From NCBI RefSeq assembly GCF_004403985.1, contig NZ_SOHL01000013.1, positions 62,001 through 126,000 of the forward strand: a stretch of DNA of 64,000 bases, written 5' to 3'. The notes beneath the pieces were generated by a model, which saw only the letters and a list, made by a program, of their open reading frames with translations, ran no database searches and was not told where the DNA came from. Below are positions 36,245 through 44,743 of the stretch, one piece after another. How positions within the stretch are numbered: the first letter of the stretch is position 1; every line of letters begins with the position of its first letter. The stretch comes from Cryobacterium gelidum. Lineage in GTDB: Bacteria > Actinomycetota > Actinomycetes > Actinomycetales > Microbacteriaceae. The position numbers were made by a program, and so were the translations under genes.

Positions 36245-36885
36245 TGACAAGCACGAGTAATCCAGTGAGGATCGCCCTGGTCGCACTCCAGGATCCGGCG
36301 CAACGGAGGGTCGTCGTCGCGCGGCTCACCGCCGACGGTGTGCGGGTCGCAGTACTGGGCGAGCCGGTCGACGGCGCCGTCTTGGCGGTCGATCCCGGTG
36401 AGGCTGTTGCGTCGGTGCAGCGGGTTGAAGCCGAACTGGGGGCGCTCAGTGTGCTGGTCTGCGATGCTGCGCCGCCGGCATCCGCTCGATTCGTTGACAC
36501 CGACCCGGCCGACTGGTTTGCCGGTGTGCAGAGGTCGATGTTCGTTCCGTTCGCGCTGATCCGGGCGGCCGTTCCGGCCTTGCGACGCGCCGGTGACAGC
36601 CGAATACTGCTTATCGGTAACGGCTGGGGCGCCGCGCAGCTAGAGGATTCCACCGCCCGCGCCGCCGTGCAGGGAGGCCTGGTCGCCTTGATGAAGACAC
36701 TGGCCCGCGACCTCGGCCCCGATGGGATCATCGTCAACGAGATCGCCCTCCCAGCCCGGTCACTGGATCAGCCCGCACTCGCATCCGCTCTCGCCGCGGC
36801 CATAAGCTACCTCGCCGGGCCCAATGGAGCCGCCATGGCGGGTCAGATACTCACCCTCGGGCGCGGCGGTGAACTGCGCCCGTAG
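36244..36885 (+). CDS. Degenerate SDR-fold protein lacking catalytic motifs
   Basis: This 213-residue protein aligns with the SDR fold through its central and C-terminal parts, for example LALIRAAVPALRRAGDSRILLIGNGWG-like strands and ALMKTLARDLGPDGIIVNEIALP. The nucleotide-binding TGxxxGxG is replaced by ALVALQDPAQRR. At the active site the Tyr-x3-Lys pair is replaced by STARAAVQGG (about residues 136-145). It is coupled by a one-base overlap to the intact SDR upstream. It is probably a non-catalytic partner forming a heteromer. No specific family name is known to me. Confidence 0.75.
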   Translation: MTSTSNPVRIALVALQDPAQRRVVVARLTADGVRVAVLGEPVDGAVLAVDPGEAVASVQRVEAELGALSVLVCDAAPPASARFVDTDPADWFAGVQRSMFVPFALIRAAVPALRRAGDSRILLIGNGWGAAQLEDSTARAAVQGGLVALMKTLARDLGPDGIIVNEIALPARSLDQPALASALAAAISYLAGPNGAAMAGQILTLGRGGELRP

Positions 36886-37016
36886 CGTCGAACCGATCCA
36901 ATACGTGTGGCCCAAACATCGCCGCATTCCTGCGGACTGGATCACGATCGGCCCGCCCCGGCGCCGCATGTCGCGGCAGCGACGCGTTGAGCCAATGTGC
37001 CCGGAACAGTTGCGAG

Positions 37017-37031
37017 GATTGTTGAACAATC
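37017..37031. promoter_or_regulatory. Palindromic operator upstream of the NRAMP-family gene
   Basis: GATTGTTGAACAATC is a perfect palindrome with 7-base arms and a single central base, 64 bases before the transporter start. Its first 13 bases recur exactly (reverse orientation) upstream of pxpA at 43379-43391. The FCD-type GntR regulator encoded inside the same locus (38365-39045) is the obvious candidate to bind both. Confidence 0.7.
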
Positions 37032-37095
37032 ATAAGCTTTCTGACATTCAGTGACCGCCGGCGCTGACTCGTATCCCAGAGAAGTGAGCAGCACC

Positions 37096-38325
37096 ATGGC
37101 CACGATCATTTCACGCAGCATGGGCAAGCCCAAGAAGCTCAAGAACAAACACCGCAGCGCACTGCTCGGAGCCATGTTCCTCATGGCGACCAGCGCGGTC
37201 GGCCCCGGTTTCATCGTGCAGACGACCACCTTCACCGTGCAGCTTGGCGCAGCCTTCGCCTTCGCCATTCTCGTGTCCATCCTCGTGGACATCGCCGTGC
37301 AGCTGAACGTGTGGCGCGTGATCGGGGTAAGCGGCAAGCGCGCGCAGGAACTCGCCAACACCGTTCTGCCGGGCGCTGGCTGGTTTCTGGCCGCGCTCAT
37401 CGGCATCGGCGGGCTGGTCTTCAACGTCGGCAACATCGCCGGCACCGGCCTCGGCATCAACGTTCTGTTCGGCATCGACCCGAAGATCGGCGGTCTCATC
37501 TCCGCCGCCGTGGCCATCGGCATCTTCCTGAGCAAGCGCGCCGGGGTGGCCCTCGACAAGATCGTGGTCGTGCTCGGCGCCGTCATGATCCTGCTCATCG
37601 GCTATGTGGCGGTCGTGTCGCAGCCGCCCCTCGGCGAAGCGCTCACGAACGCCGTCATTCCCGACAACATCGACTTTCTGATCATCACGACCCTTATCGG
37701 CGGCACCATCGGCGGATACATCACCTACGCCGGGGCGCACCGCATGATCGACGCGGGCGTCTCCGGGCGTGAAAACGTGGGCGAGATCACCAAGAGTTCC
37801 ATTCTCGGCATCATCATCACCGGCATCATTCGGGTACTGCTGTTTCTCGCGGTCCTCGGCGTCGTCGCCGGCGGCGTCGCCCTCACGAGCGACAACCTCG
37901 CGGCCGAAGCGTTCCGGTCCGCGGCCGGCACCATCGGTCTCAAGTTGTTCGGCGTGATCCTCTGGGCGGCCTCGATCACCTCGGTGATCGGCGCCGCGTA
38001 CACCTCCATCTCGTTTGTCACGACAGCCAAGACCTCGCCGCGCAAACGCAGCATCGCGACCTGCGTGTTCATCGCGGTGTCGGCCACCGTCTTCACCCTG
38101 CTCGGCCAGGCGCCCGCCACCCTGCTGATCATGGCCGGTGCCGTGAACGGGCTGATCCTGCCGGTCGGCTTCGCGGTGATTCTCTGGGTGGCCTGGCGTC
38201 GCCGCGACTTGCTCGGCGGCTATGTGTACCCCAAATGGCTGCTCGTAATCGGCGTCGTCGCCTGGCTGCTGACCCTGTATCTCGGCTACCGCTCGCTCGG
38301 CGGTCTCGCGCAGCTGTGGACGTAG
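37096..38325 (+). CDS. NRAMP-family (YcsG-like) transporter
   Basis: This 409-residue membrane protein has eleven hydrophobic segments. MATSAVGPGFIVQTTTFTVQLGAAFAF, read in pieces, resembles TM1 of the NRAMP superfamily, where DPGN is the metal motif in classical members; here it is VGPGF, so metal transport is doubtful. In Bacillus the relative ycsG lies with ycsF-kipI-kipA, the same neighbourhood as here, which suggests import of 5-oxoproline or a related compound. ATG 37096 is chosen; GTG 37084 and GTG 37051 are in frame. It is convergent with the GntR gene. Confidence 0.83.
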   Translation: MATIISRSMGKPKKLKNKHRSALLGAMFLMATSAVGPGFIVQTTTFTVQLGAAFAFAILVSILVDIAVQLNVWRVIGVSGKRAQELANTVLPGAGWFLAALIGIGGLVFNVGNIAGTGLGINVLFGIDPKIGGLISAAVAIGIFLSKRAGVALDKIVVVLGAVMILLIGYVAVVSQPPLGEALTNAVIPDNIDFLIITTLIGGTIGGYITYAGAHRMIDAGVSGRENVGEITKSSILGIIITGIIRVLLFLAVLGVVAGGVALTSDNLAAEAFRSAAGTIGLKLFGVILWAASITSVIGAAYTSISFVTTAKTSPRKRSIATCVFIAVSATVFTLLGQAPATLLIMAGAVNGLILPVGFAVILWVAWRRRDLLGGYVYPKWLLVIGVVAWLLTLYLGYRSLGGLAQLWT

Positions 38326-38364
38326 CAACTATCCGCAGCGTTGACGGATGCTGCGCCCCGGCCA

Positions 38365-39045
38365 CTACGAGCGGGCGTGGGCCTCGAGCAACTGCTCTTC
38401 GGCACGGCGCAGGTAGTCGACCATGAGCTCGGCCGCCGCAGATCGCTCCCCGGCCTCGAATCGTTCGAGAATACCGTCGTTGTCGTCGATGTAGGGCGAG
38501 TGGAAGAGCGGATTGGCGACCATGGAGTGGAACACCAGACGCATCTCCGCGAGCACCTGCGTCATCTGCAGGTCGAGGCGGTTGCTTCCGGTGAGGGCCA
38601 CGACGCCCGCGTGAAAGTCCTGGTTGGCGCTGGCCATGCCCGGCACAGAACCGGCGCTGCGGGCGTCGCGGCCGCGAGCGATGGCGGCGTGGAGGGCATC
38701 CGTTTTCGCGCTGGTCGACCAGGTGAGCGCTGCCGGTTCGAGAAAGCGCCGTACCCGGTAGATCTCGCGAATGTCATCGGCGGTCGGCCGGGTCACGAAG
38801 ACTCCGCGGTTGGGGATGCGCGTCACAACGTGCTCACCGGCCAACGTCGCGAAGGCCTCGCGCAGGGTGTTGCGTGAGACGCCGAGCACCTCGCAGAGCG
38901 GTTCCTCCGACAGTTTCGCGCCGGGCGCGAGCTGACCGGCCGAAATACGCTCGCGCAACATCGATGCGGCCCACAGGCCGGTTTCGGCGTGGCGCACGTC
39001 GACGCTCTGGCGACGCAGGTCGGGAAGGATCTCGTACAGGGTCAT
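38365..39045 (-). CDS. GntR-family regulator, FCD subfamily
   Basis: This 226-residue regulator has a winged helix (about residues 22-90: LRERISAGQLAPGAKLSEEPLCEVLGVSRNTLREAFATL in pieces) and a helical FCD ligand domain with the metal-binding type residues DFHAGVV, FHSMV and a C-terminal helix. FadR/FCD proteins bind palindromes like TTGTNNNACAA as dimers, matching the two sites at 37017 and 43379. It is the last gene of the pxpA operon and probably represses the locus until its ligand is bound. Confidence 0.9.
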   Translation of the reverse strand: MTLYEILPDLRRQSVDVRHAETGLWAASMLRERISAGQLAPGAKLSEEPLCEVLGVSRNTLREAFATLAGEHVVTRIPNRGVFVTRPTADDIREIYRVRRFLEPAALTWSTSAKTDALHAAIARGRDARSAGSVPGMASANQDFHAGVVALTGSNRLDLQMTQVLAEMRLVFHSMVANPLFHSPYIDDNDGILERFEAGERSAAAELMVDYLRRAEEQLLEAHARS

Positions 39046-39089
39046 AGCCCCAGCGTATCCATTCCGGCGGGGTCGATTCCCGGTGCCGG

Positions 39090-40826
39090 TCAGTCCTCGA
39101 TATTGGCGACGACCGAGTGCACGGTCACGGTGTCGCCGGGAGTCACGAGCAAACCGCCCACAGTCCCGGAGCGGTGCGCGACGACGGTCGACTCCATTTT
39201 CATGGCCTCGAGCACCAGCAACGCCTCGCCTTCAGCCACCGTGGCACCGATTTCGACCAGCCATTTCACGACGGTGCCGCCCATGGTGGAGCGCAGCGCG
39301 GTCGGATCCGGCTCGTCGGCGGGAGCCGGGGTGACCGGGGCAGAACCGCCGCCCTGAGCGAGGCCGGCCAGGAGGTTCTCTGGCAGGCCCAGCGCCATTC
39401 GTCGCCCGTCCAGTTCGATCGTGATGGTTCGCCGACCTTGCAAAGGAACGACCGGGGTGAACGCGGGGTCAGCGGCAAGCTGCTCAGCGAACTCGGTTTC
39501 GATCCAGCCGGTGTGCACGCCGAGTCGGTCGGGCCCGGTGAACGCGGGCAGGTCCACGATCGCGCGATGGAACGACAGCACCGTCGGCAGGCCCCCGATC
39601 TCAAACTCGGCGAGCGCCCGGCGGGCGCGCCGCAACGCCTGTGGCCGGTCGGCGCCGGTGACGATGAGCTTGGCGAGCAGGGAATCAAATTGCGGGGCAA
39701 CCTCATCGCCGGAGCGGATGCCCGCATCCACCCGAATCCCCGGTCCCGTCGGCACGGTGAACGTCGTCACGATGCCGGGCGACGGCAGGAAGCCGCGGCC
39801 CGGGTCTTCCGCATTGATACGGAATTCGAAGGAGTGGCCGCGCGACACCGGGTCTTCCGACACCGGCAGCGGCCCACCGGCGGCAATGGCGAGCTGGGCG
39901 AGCACGAGGTCGACTCCCGAGGTCTCCTCGGTAATGGGATGCTCCACCTGCAGGCGTGTGTTGACCTCGAGAAAGGAGATGCTGCCGTCGTCGGCGAGCA
40001 GGTATTCCACGGTGCCGGCGCCGGCATAGCCGGCCTCCCGGCAGATGGCTTTCGCCGAGGTGTAGATGAGCTCGCGCTGTTCGTCGGTGAGAAACGGGGC
40101 GGGTGCCTCCTCGACGAGCTTCTGGTTGCGGCGCTGGAGCGAGCAGTCACGGGTGCCGACGACGATCACGGCGCCGTGTCCGTCGGCCAGGATCTGCGCC
40201 TCGACGTGCCGGGGCTTGTTCAGAAACCGTTCCACGTAGCACTCGCCGCGACCGAAGGCGGCTATGCTCTCCCGCACCGCCGAGTCGAACGATTCCTCGA
40301 TCGCGTCGAGTTCCCAGACCACCTTCATGCCGCGGCCGCCTCCGCCGAACGCCGCCTTGATCGCGACGGGCAGTCCGTGCTCAGCGGCGAACGAGCGCAC
40401 CTCGGCGGCGGTCTCGACGGTGCCGTTCGAGCCGGCCACCAGCGGTGCGCCCACGCGCACGGCAATCTCGCGCGCTGACACCTTGTTACCGAGCACCCGA
40501 ATGCTCTCCGGGCTCGGCCCGATCCAGATCAGGCCGGCGTCGTGCACGGCTTGGGCGAAGTCGGCGTTCTCGGAGAGAAACCCGTAGCCGGGGTGCACAG
40601 CGTCGGCGCCGGCCCGGCGGGCGATAGCCAACAATTTCGGCACATTGAGGTAGGTGTCGGCGGGACTGTTACCGTCCAGCGCGTAGGCCTCGGTGGCCAG
40701 GCCCACGTGCAGCGCGTCGGCATCGACGTCGGCGTAGACGGCGACCGAGTCGAGCCCGGCGTCGGAACAGCCACGAATGATGCGCACGGCAATTTCGCCG
40801 CGGTTGGCAATGAGTACTTTCTGCAC
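39090..40826 (-). CDS. Biotin carboxylase-BCCP protein of the Pxp locus
   Basis: This 578-residue protein has the same plan as the carboxylase alpha at 10740: [18 protein letters not shown] at the start, [25 protein letters not shown], and a C-terminal biotinyl domain with EAMKMES where Lys543 is the expected biotin site. It starts with GTG 40826, 3 bases after the PxpBC stop. No carboxyltransferase subunit of the AccD type is in the locus. The PxpB/PxpC fold is related to the carboxyltransferase part of urea carboxylase, so the partner may be the protein encoded next door. Confidence 0.9.
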   Translation of the reverse strand: MQKVLIANRGEIAVRIIRGCSDAGLDSVAVYADVDADALHVGLATEAYALDGNSPADTYLNVPKLLAIARRAGADAVHPGYGFLSENADFAQAVHDAGLIWIGPSPESIRVLGNKVSAREIAVRVGAPLVAGSNGTVETAAEVRSFAAEHGLPVAIKAAFGGGGRGMKVVWELDAIEESFDSAVRESIAAFGRGECYVERFLNKPRHVEAQILADGHGAVIVVGTRDCSLQRRNQKLVEEAPAPFLTDEQRELIYTSAKAICREAGYAGAGTVEYLLADDGSISFLEVNTRLQVEHPITEETSGVDLVLAQLAIAAGGPLPVSEDPVSRGHSFEFRINAEDPGRGFLPSPGIVTTFTVPTGPGIRVDAGIRSGDEVAPQFDSLLAKLIVTGADRPQALRRARRALAEFEIGGLPTVLSFHRAIVDLPAFTGPDRLGVHTGWIETEFAEQLAADPAFTPVVPLQGRRTITIELDGRRMALGLPENLLAGLAQGGGSAPVTPAPADEPDPTALRSTMGGTVVKWLVEIGATVAEGEALLVLEAMKMESTVVAHRSGTVGGLLVTPGDTVTVHSVVANIED

Positions 40827-40829
40827 GGG

Positions 40830-42572
40830 TCAGCTCTCGTTCGGGGTGTCGGAGGCGCTTACACGCCCGGTATCACGGGTCAGAGTATTTTCACGCGGCA
40901 CAGCGTACTCACGCGGCACAGCGTACTCACGCGGCACAGCGTACTCACGCGGCACAGCGTGCTCACGCGGCACAGCGTGCTCACGCGGCACAGCGTGCTC
41001 AAGCGGCACAGCGTTCACAGCGGCAAAGCGGATGCGTGCCCCCGTGCCGAGCTGCGCGGCCCGGTCAAGGTCGGCGTGCAGCACCACGCCGAGCACCGGA
41101 TAGCCGCCGGTGACCGGGTGGTCGGCGAGAAACAACACCGGAAGGCCCGAGGCGGGCATCTGAATGGCCCCGGAGACGGTGCCCTCGCTCGGCAGTTCGC
41201 CGTTTCGTGAGCGGACCAGGGCTGGCCCGTCGAGGCGCAGGCCAATGCGGTTCGACTGGGCACTGACGCGCCAGTCGGTGTGGTCGAAGTCGGCGAGCGT
41301 GTCGGCGCTGAACCAGTCGGCGCGCGGACCGGGCAGGTAGCGCAAGACCGTCACGTCGTCGGGCGCCGCCGCGGGGATTTCAGCCGCCCCCACAACGCTC
41401 GACGGCGAGGCTGGCAGCACCCGCAGCGCGGTTCCGACGACGAGAGGAGCCGGACCGAGTCCCGACATCGAGTCGGTGGAGCGGCTGCCGAGCACGAGCG
41501 GCACGTCCAAGCCTCCGCGCACGGCGACATAGCTGCGCACGCCCCACAGCGGGGCATCGAGGCTCAGCTGTTCGCCGGCGTGCAGGGCGAACGGCGCATC
41601 GGTGGGTACGACGCGGGTGGCGGCATCCGTTCTGCCGATCGTGATGACAACGGATGCCCCGGTCACCGCGAGCACCTGCTCGGTGCGTGCCTTCAGCACG
41701 AGGCCGCCGAGGGCGTTTTCGAGGACGGCGGCCGAGGCTGGGTTACCGACCAGCCGGTTGGCGCGGCGCAGGGAACCACGGTCGAGGGCGCCGGCGCCGG
41801 CCACCCCGAGGTGGGCGAGGCCGGTGCGGCCGAGGTCCTGCACGGTGGTCTGCAGCCCGGGCTGCACGACGAGGAGGTCCGCGGCTGCCGCTGCGGTCGC
41901 GACGGTGTCAGCATCCGCTGCGTCGACCGGCGGCGCGGCCCGGACGAACTCGCGCACGGCACGAAACTGCACCCGATTGCCGGGTTGCACGAGGGCGGGC
42001 TGGTCGCGGTCGAGGCTCCACAGGGTGGCCTCGGTGCGACCGATCAGTTGCCAGCCGCCGGGCGTGACCCGCGGGTACACGGCCGAATAGCTGTCGGCGA
42101 GCGCCACCGAGCCGGCCGGAACGGCCCGGCGCGGGCTGTTGCGCCGCGCAACTGTGAGGCGGCCGTCGCCGACGAGGTATGCGAAGCCGGGGGCGAAGCC
42201 ACCGAACGCTGCGGTCCACGGCTGCCCGGTATGTGCAGCGATGACGCCGTCGCGCCCGAGGCCGGTGAGGTCACCAACCTCGTCGAGGTCGTCTCCGTCG
42301 TAGATCACGTCGATCTCGACCAGGGTGTCAGCGCCGGTGGCGTCGGCATCACCTGGATCGAGGGCGTGCAGCCGGGCAGCGAAGCCGCGGGCGGCTGCGG
42401 CGGAGTCGGCCGTCACGAGTATGGTTTCGGCGGCGGCGACCAGGTCTACCTGACCGGGCAGCGGATGCTCGCGGAGCGCCTCATACAGGCCGAGCACCTC
42501 GTTGAGCCCGCCGAGCTGCACGAGCACGGCCCGGTCGCCGACGGGACGAATAGACGTGATGGGGGTGGTCAT
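40830..42572 (-). CDS. PxpB-PxpC (KipI-KipA) fusion, ATP-dependent 5-oxoprolinase subunits
   Basis: Residues about 1-230 are the PxpB/KipI (AHS1) domain, with ITSIRPVGDRAVLVQLG and FGGFAPGFAYL. Residues about 235-520 are the PxpC/KipA (AHS2) domain, with PGLQTTVQDLGRTGLAHLGV and ASGLPVLFLADHPVTGGYPVLGVV. With PxpA they hydrolyse 5-oxoproline to glutamate at the cost of ATP. The two are separate proteins in Bacillus and E. coli; here they are one chain. After the domain end (about residue 521) comes a tail of six near-identical hexapeptides (EHAVPR x3, EYAVPR x3) and a short polar end, not expected in the family. It lies 3 bases after pxpA. Confidence 0.9.
   Translation of the reverse strand: MTTPITSIRPVGDRAVLVQLGGLNEVLGLYEALREHPLPGQVDLVAAAETILVTADSAAAARGFAARLHALDPGDADATGADTLVEIDVIYDGDDLDEVGDLTGLGRDGVIAAHTGQPWTAAFGGFAPGFAYLVGDGRLTVARRNSPRRAVPAGSVALADSYSAVYPRVTPGGWQLIGRTEATLWSLDRDQPALVQPGNRVQFRAVREFVRAAPPVDAADADTVATAAAAADLLVVQPGLQTTVQDLGRTGLAHLGVAGAGALDRGSLRRANRLVGNPASAAVLENALGGLVLKARTEQVLAVTGASVVITIGRTDAATRVVPTDAPFALHAGEQLSLDAPLWGVRSYVAVRGGLDVPLVLGSRSTDSMSGLGPAPLVVGTALRVLPASPSSVVGAAEIPAAAPDDVTVLRYLPGPRADWFSADTLADFDHTDWRVSAQSNRIGLRLDGPALVRSRNGELPSEGTVSGAIQMPASGLPVLFLADHPVTGGYPVLGVVLHADLDRAAQLGTGARIRFAAVNAVPLEHAVPREHAVPREHAVPREYAVPREYAVPREYAVPRENTLTRDTGRVSASDTPNES
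40892..41015. repeat. 18-base tandem repeat in the 3' end of the pxpBC fusion
   Basis: Six consecutive copies of cacgcggcacagcgt(a/g)ct run from 40892 to 40999, three with A and three with G at the variable base, followed by a degenerate seventh copy to 41015. The unit is in frame and encodes E(H/Y)AVPR. The degenerate copy encodes the natural domain end NAVPL, so the array looks like an expansion of the gene's own 3' end. Confidence 0.93.
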
Positions 42573-42575
42573 CGG

Positions 42576-43334
42576 CTAGACGAAACTCGCCACGGAGACG
42601 CCGGCGGTGTGCAGGGCCGCGCGCACCGCAGCGGCGAGCCGCACCGCATCGGGGGTGTCGCCGTGCAGGCAGATGCTCGCCGCCGGCACCGCGATGACCG
42701 ATCCGTCGATCGCGACCACGGTGCCGTCGACGGCGAGGCGAACAACCTGCGCGGTCACCTCCTCGACCGAGTGCAACACTGCGCCCGGCAATGACCGCGG
42801 CACGAGGCTGCCGTCGGGGTTGTAGGCGCGGTCGGCGAAAGCTTCGGCCACGGTACGCAGCCCGGCGGCCTGGGCGAGGCGTTCGATGTCACTGTTCGGC
42901 AGCACCATCAGCGGCAGGCGATAGTCGACGGCGAGTACGGCATCGACCACGGCCTGCGCCTGCACCGGGTGGTGAGCGATGGTGTTGTAGAGGGCGCCGT
43001 GCGGCTTCACGTAGCGCACTGCGGTTCCGGCTGCGCGGGCGAGGGCTTGCACGGCGCCGATCTGGTAGATCACATCGTTGCTGAGTTCGGCCGGATCCAT
43101 CTCGATGAACCGGCGTCCGAAGCCGGCCAGGTCCCGATAACCGGGGTGCGCGCCCACCGTCACGCCCGCAGCGGCCGCAGCGGCGCAGGTGGCGCGGATG
43201 GTCGTGGGGTCGCCGGCGTGAAACCCGCCGGCGACGTTGACGCTGGTCACCGAGGTGATGATGGCGGCGTCGTCGCCGCAGGTCCAGTTGCCGAAGGACT
43301 CTCCGACGTCGCTGTTCAAATCGATGGTTGGCAT
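42576..43334 (-). CDS. pxpA: 5-oxoprolinase subunit A (PxpA; LamB/YcsF family)
   Basis: This 252-residue protein begins [17 protein letters not shown], the invariant start of the LamB/YcsF family. It contains [28 protein letters not shown] and VKPHGALYN, and ends with [11 protein letters not shown]. PxpA is thought to activate or open the 5-oxoproline ring together with PxpB and PxpC. It is first in the operon pxpA-pxpBC-biotin carboxylase-gntR, and its promoter overlaps the operator-like site at 43379-43391. Confidence 0.95.
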   Translation of the reverse strand: MPTIDLNSDVGESFGNWTCGDDAAIITSVTSVNVAGGFHAGDPTTIRATCAAAAAAGVTVGAHPGYRDLAGFGRRFIEMDPAELSNDVIYQIGAVQALARAAGTAVRYVKPHGALYNTIAHHPVQAQAVVDAVLAVDYRLPLMVLPNSDIERLAQAAGLRTVAEAFADRAYNPDGSLVPRSLPGAVLHSVEEVTAQVVRLAVDGTVVAIDGSVIAVPAASICLHGDTPDAVRLAAAVRAALHTAGVSVASFV

Positions 43335-43378
43335 GGTTCCCGCCTGTCGTTCACCCTAGACTGCCGCATTTCGACAAG

Positions 43379-43391
43379 TTGTTCAACAATC
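43379..43391. promoter_or_regulatory. Palindromic operator upstream of pxpA
   Basis: TTGTTCAACAATC, read on the other strand as GATTGTTGAACAA, is identical over 13 bases to the left part of the site at 37017-37031. It lies 45 bases upstream of the pxpA start. The TTGTTNAACAA core is a perfect palindrome. Confidence 0.7.
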
Positions 43392-43491
43392 GAGCCGAAA
43401 TTACGTGCCTAGGGAAACGAATCCCGCCAGAAACGCTCGGAACTTTGCCCCATTATGGGTGCCGCCCATAAGGGGTAGACAACGAGTGCAC

Positions 43492-43520
43492 TGCCGCATA
43501 TTGTATTAGTACTTGCGGCA
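43492..43520. promoter_or_regulatory. Inverted repeat at the protease promoter
   Basis: TGCCGCA (43492-43498) and TGCGGCA (43514-43520) are perfect inverted arms 15 bases apart around an AT-rich centre (tattgtattagtact), 41 bases before the protease start. A second palindrome, CCCATTATGGG, is at 43449-43459. Both suggest repressor or activator binding at this promoter. Confidence 0.5.
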
Positions 43521-43560
43521 ATACAGTCCGCTGGATGCGATCGATAACTGGAGTGAAGCA

Positions 43561-44541
43561 ATGATGCGAAGCAAAGTTAGATCTGGCGCCCTCTCGGCGC
43601 TTCTGATTGGCACCTTAATCGGGACCGGCGGTTTCCTGTCCGCCGGCGCAGCCTCCGCCGCCATCGCGCCGGAGTCGCGAGTTACTTCTGCGTCCTCGGA
43701 TGTCGAACGCTGGGTCGTTCCTCAGACCCAACAGGGCGGTGACTATTGGACGTCCGAGCGCATGCAGTCCGCCATCCCCGGCGAGGTCCTGGTGCAAGAC
43801 AATGTGGCAGCCGGAGTAGTCGGCGCGGTCAAGGCCGGAACCACGTCTCTCGTGTCCCCACAGGCGCCCAGCCCCGACAGGTCGACTGCGGCCACCCGCG
43901 TCTCCCCCATCTCCCACATCGGTAAGATCTTCTTCACCCTCGGTGGCACTGACTACGTCTGTTCAGGCAACGCTATTTCCGCGGCCAACAAGAACACGGT
44001 CGTCACCGCCGGACACTGCGTCAACGAAGGCCCGGGCGCTTTCGCGTCACGGCTCATCTTCGTGCCGGCCTATGAGAACGGCGCGGCACCCTTCGGCCAG
44101 TGGAATGCCACCGAACTGTACGCTCCCACCCAGTGGAGCAACAGTGGTGACATCAGCTATGACACCGGCTTCGCCATCGTGTCCTCACCCACCGGCACGT
44201 CACTGAGCGACAGCGTCGGCGCGTCGGGCGTCACGTTCAACCAGAGCCGCGGCCTCACGTACACCGCCTACGGCTATCCGGCAGCCGCACCGTTCAATGG
44301 TGAGACCCTGCAGTCCTGCTACGGCACCGCCACCCCTGACCCCTACGGCCAGAGCCAGTCGCAGGGCATCCCCTGCAACATGACCGGCGGATCGTCGGGC
44401 GGCCCGTGGATGATCGGCAGCGGTTCCAACGGCCTGCAGAACTCGGTCAACAGTTTCGGTTACAACAACATCGCGAACACCATGTTCGGACCCTACTGGG
44501 GGTCGGTCATCAAGAACACCTATGTCGCCGCATCCGCGTGA
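43561..44541 (+). CDS. Secreted trypsin-like (V8/glutamyl-endopeptidase-type) serine protease
   Basis: This 326-residue preproprotein has a signal peptide to about residue 34 (SAGAASAA), a propeptide to about 115 containing YWTSERMQSAIPGE, and a chymotrypsin-fold domain with His152 (VVTAGHC), Asp201 (YDTGFAIV) and Ser279 (GGSSGGPW). The cysteine pairs C134/C153 and C253/C272 fit the fold. It is exported by the Sec route and probably digests extracellular protein. ATG 43561 follows TGGAG; the adjacent ATG 43564 is equivalent. A trypsin-like variant with the SSGGP loop is typical of this actinobacterial group. Confidence 0.92.
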   Translation: MMRSKVRSGALSALLIGTLIGTGGFLSAGAASAAIAPESRVTSASSDVERWVVPQTQQGGDYWTSERMQSAIPGEVLVQDNVAAGVVGAVKAGTTSLVSPQAPSPDRSTAATRVSPISHIGKIFFTLGGTDYVCSGNAISAANKNTVVTAGHCVNEGPGAFASRLIFVPAYENGAAPFGQWNATELYAPTQWSNSGDISYDTGFAIVSSPTGTSLSDSVGASGVTFNQSRGLTYTAYGYPAAAPFNGETLQSCYGTATPDPYGQSQSQGIPCNMTGGSSGGPWMIGSGSNGLQNSVNSFGYNNIANTMFGPYWGSVIKNTYVAASA

Positions 44542-44737
44542 CCCGAGCGACGCACACCCGGTTGCCCGGCAGCGCCTCGATTCCGATGCCGCTGACTGGA
44601 CTGACGAACGGATGCGCGCGGCCCGGCCGCGCATAATCCGCCTGAACCCCGACGGGTCGCGCGAGCTCGACGACGCAACCGCCGTGCCGGAGGCCAAACG
44701 GACGGCCGACGCGGATACCCCGCCGACGGAATCCTGA
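44522..44737 (+). CDS. Small protein with a protease-propeptide-like motif
   Basis: This 71-residue frame starts inside the last 20 bases of the protease gene in another frame. Its middle reads DWTDERMRAARPRIIRL, matching the protease's own propeptide segment YWTSERMQSAIPGEVLV at W, T, E, R, M, A and P. It has no signal peptide and is rich in Asp, Ala and Pro otherwise. It may be a separate regulator or remnant of the propeptide family, or a chance frame. The terminator at 44744 follows directly. Confidence 0.45.
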   Translation: MSPHPRDPSDAHPVARQRLDSDAADWTDERMRAARPRIIRLNPDGSRELDDATAVPEAKRTADADTPPTES

Positions 44738-44743
44738 ATCAGT

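Noticed and set aside
40892-41015. Possible CRISPR-like array
   Set aside because: Units are contiguous 18-mers without spacers, in frame with a coding gene, and no cas genes are present.
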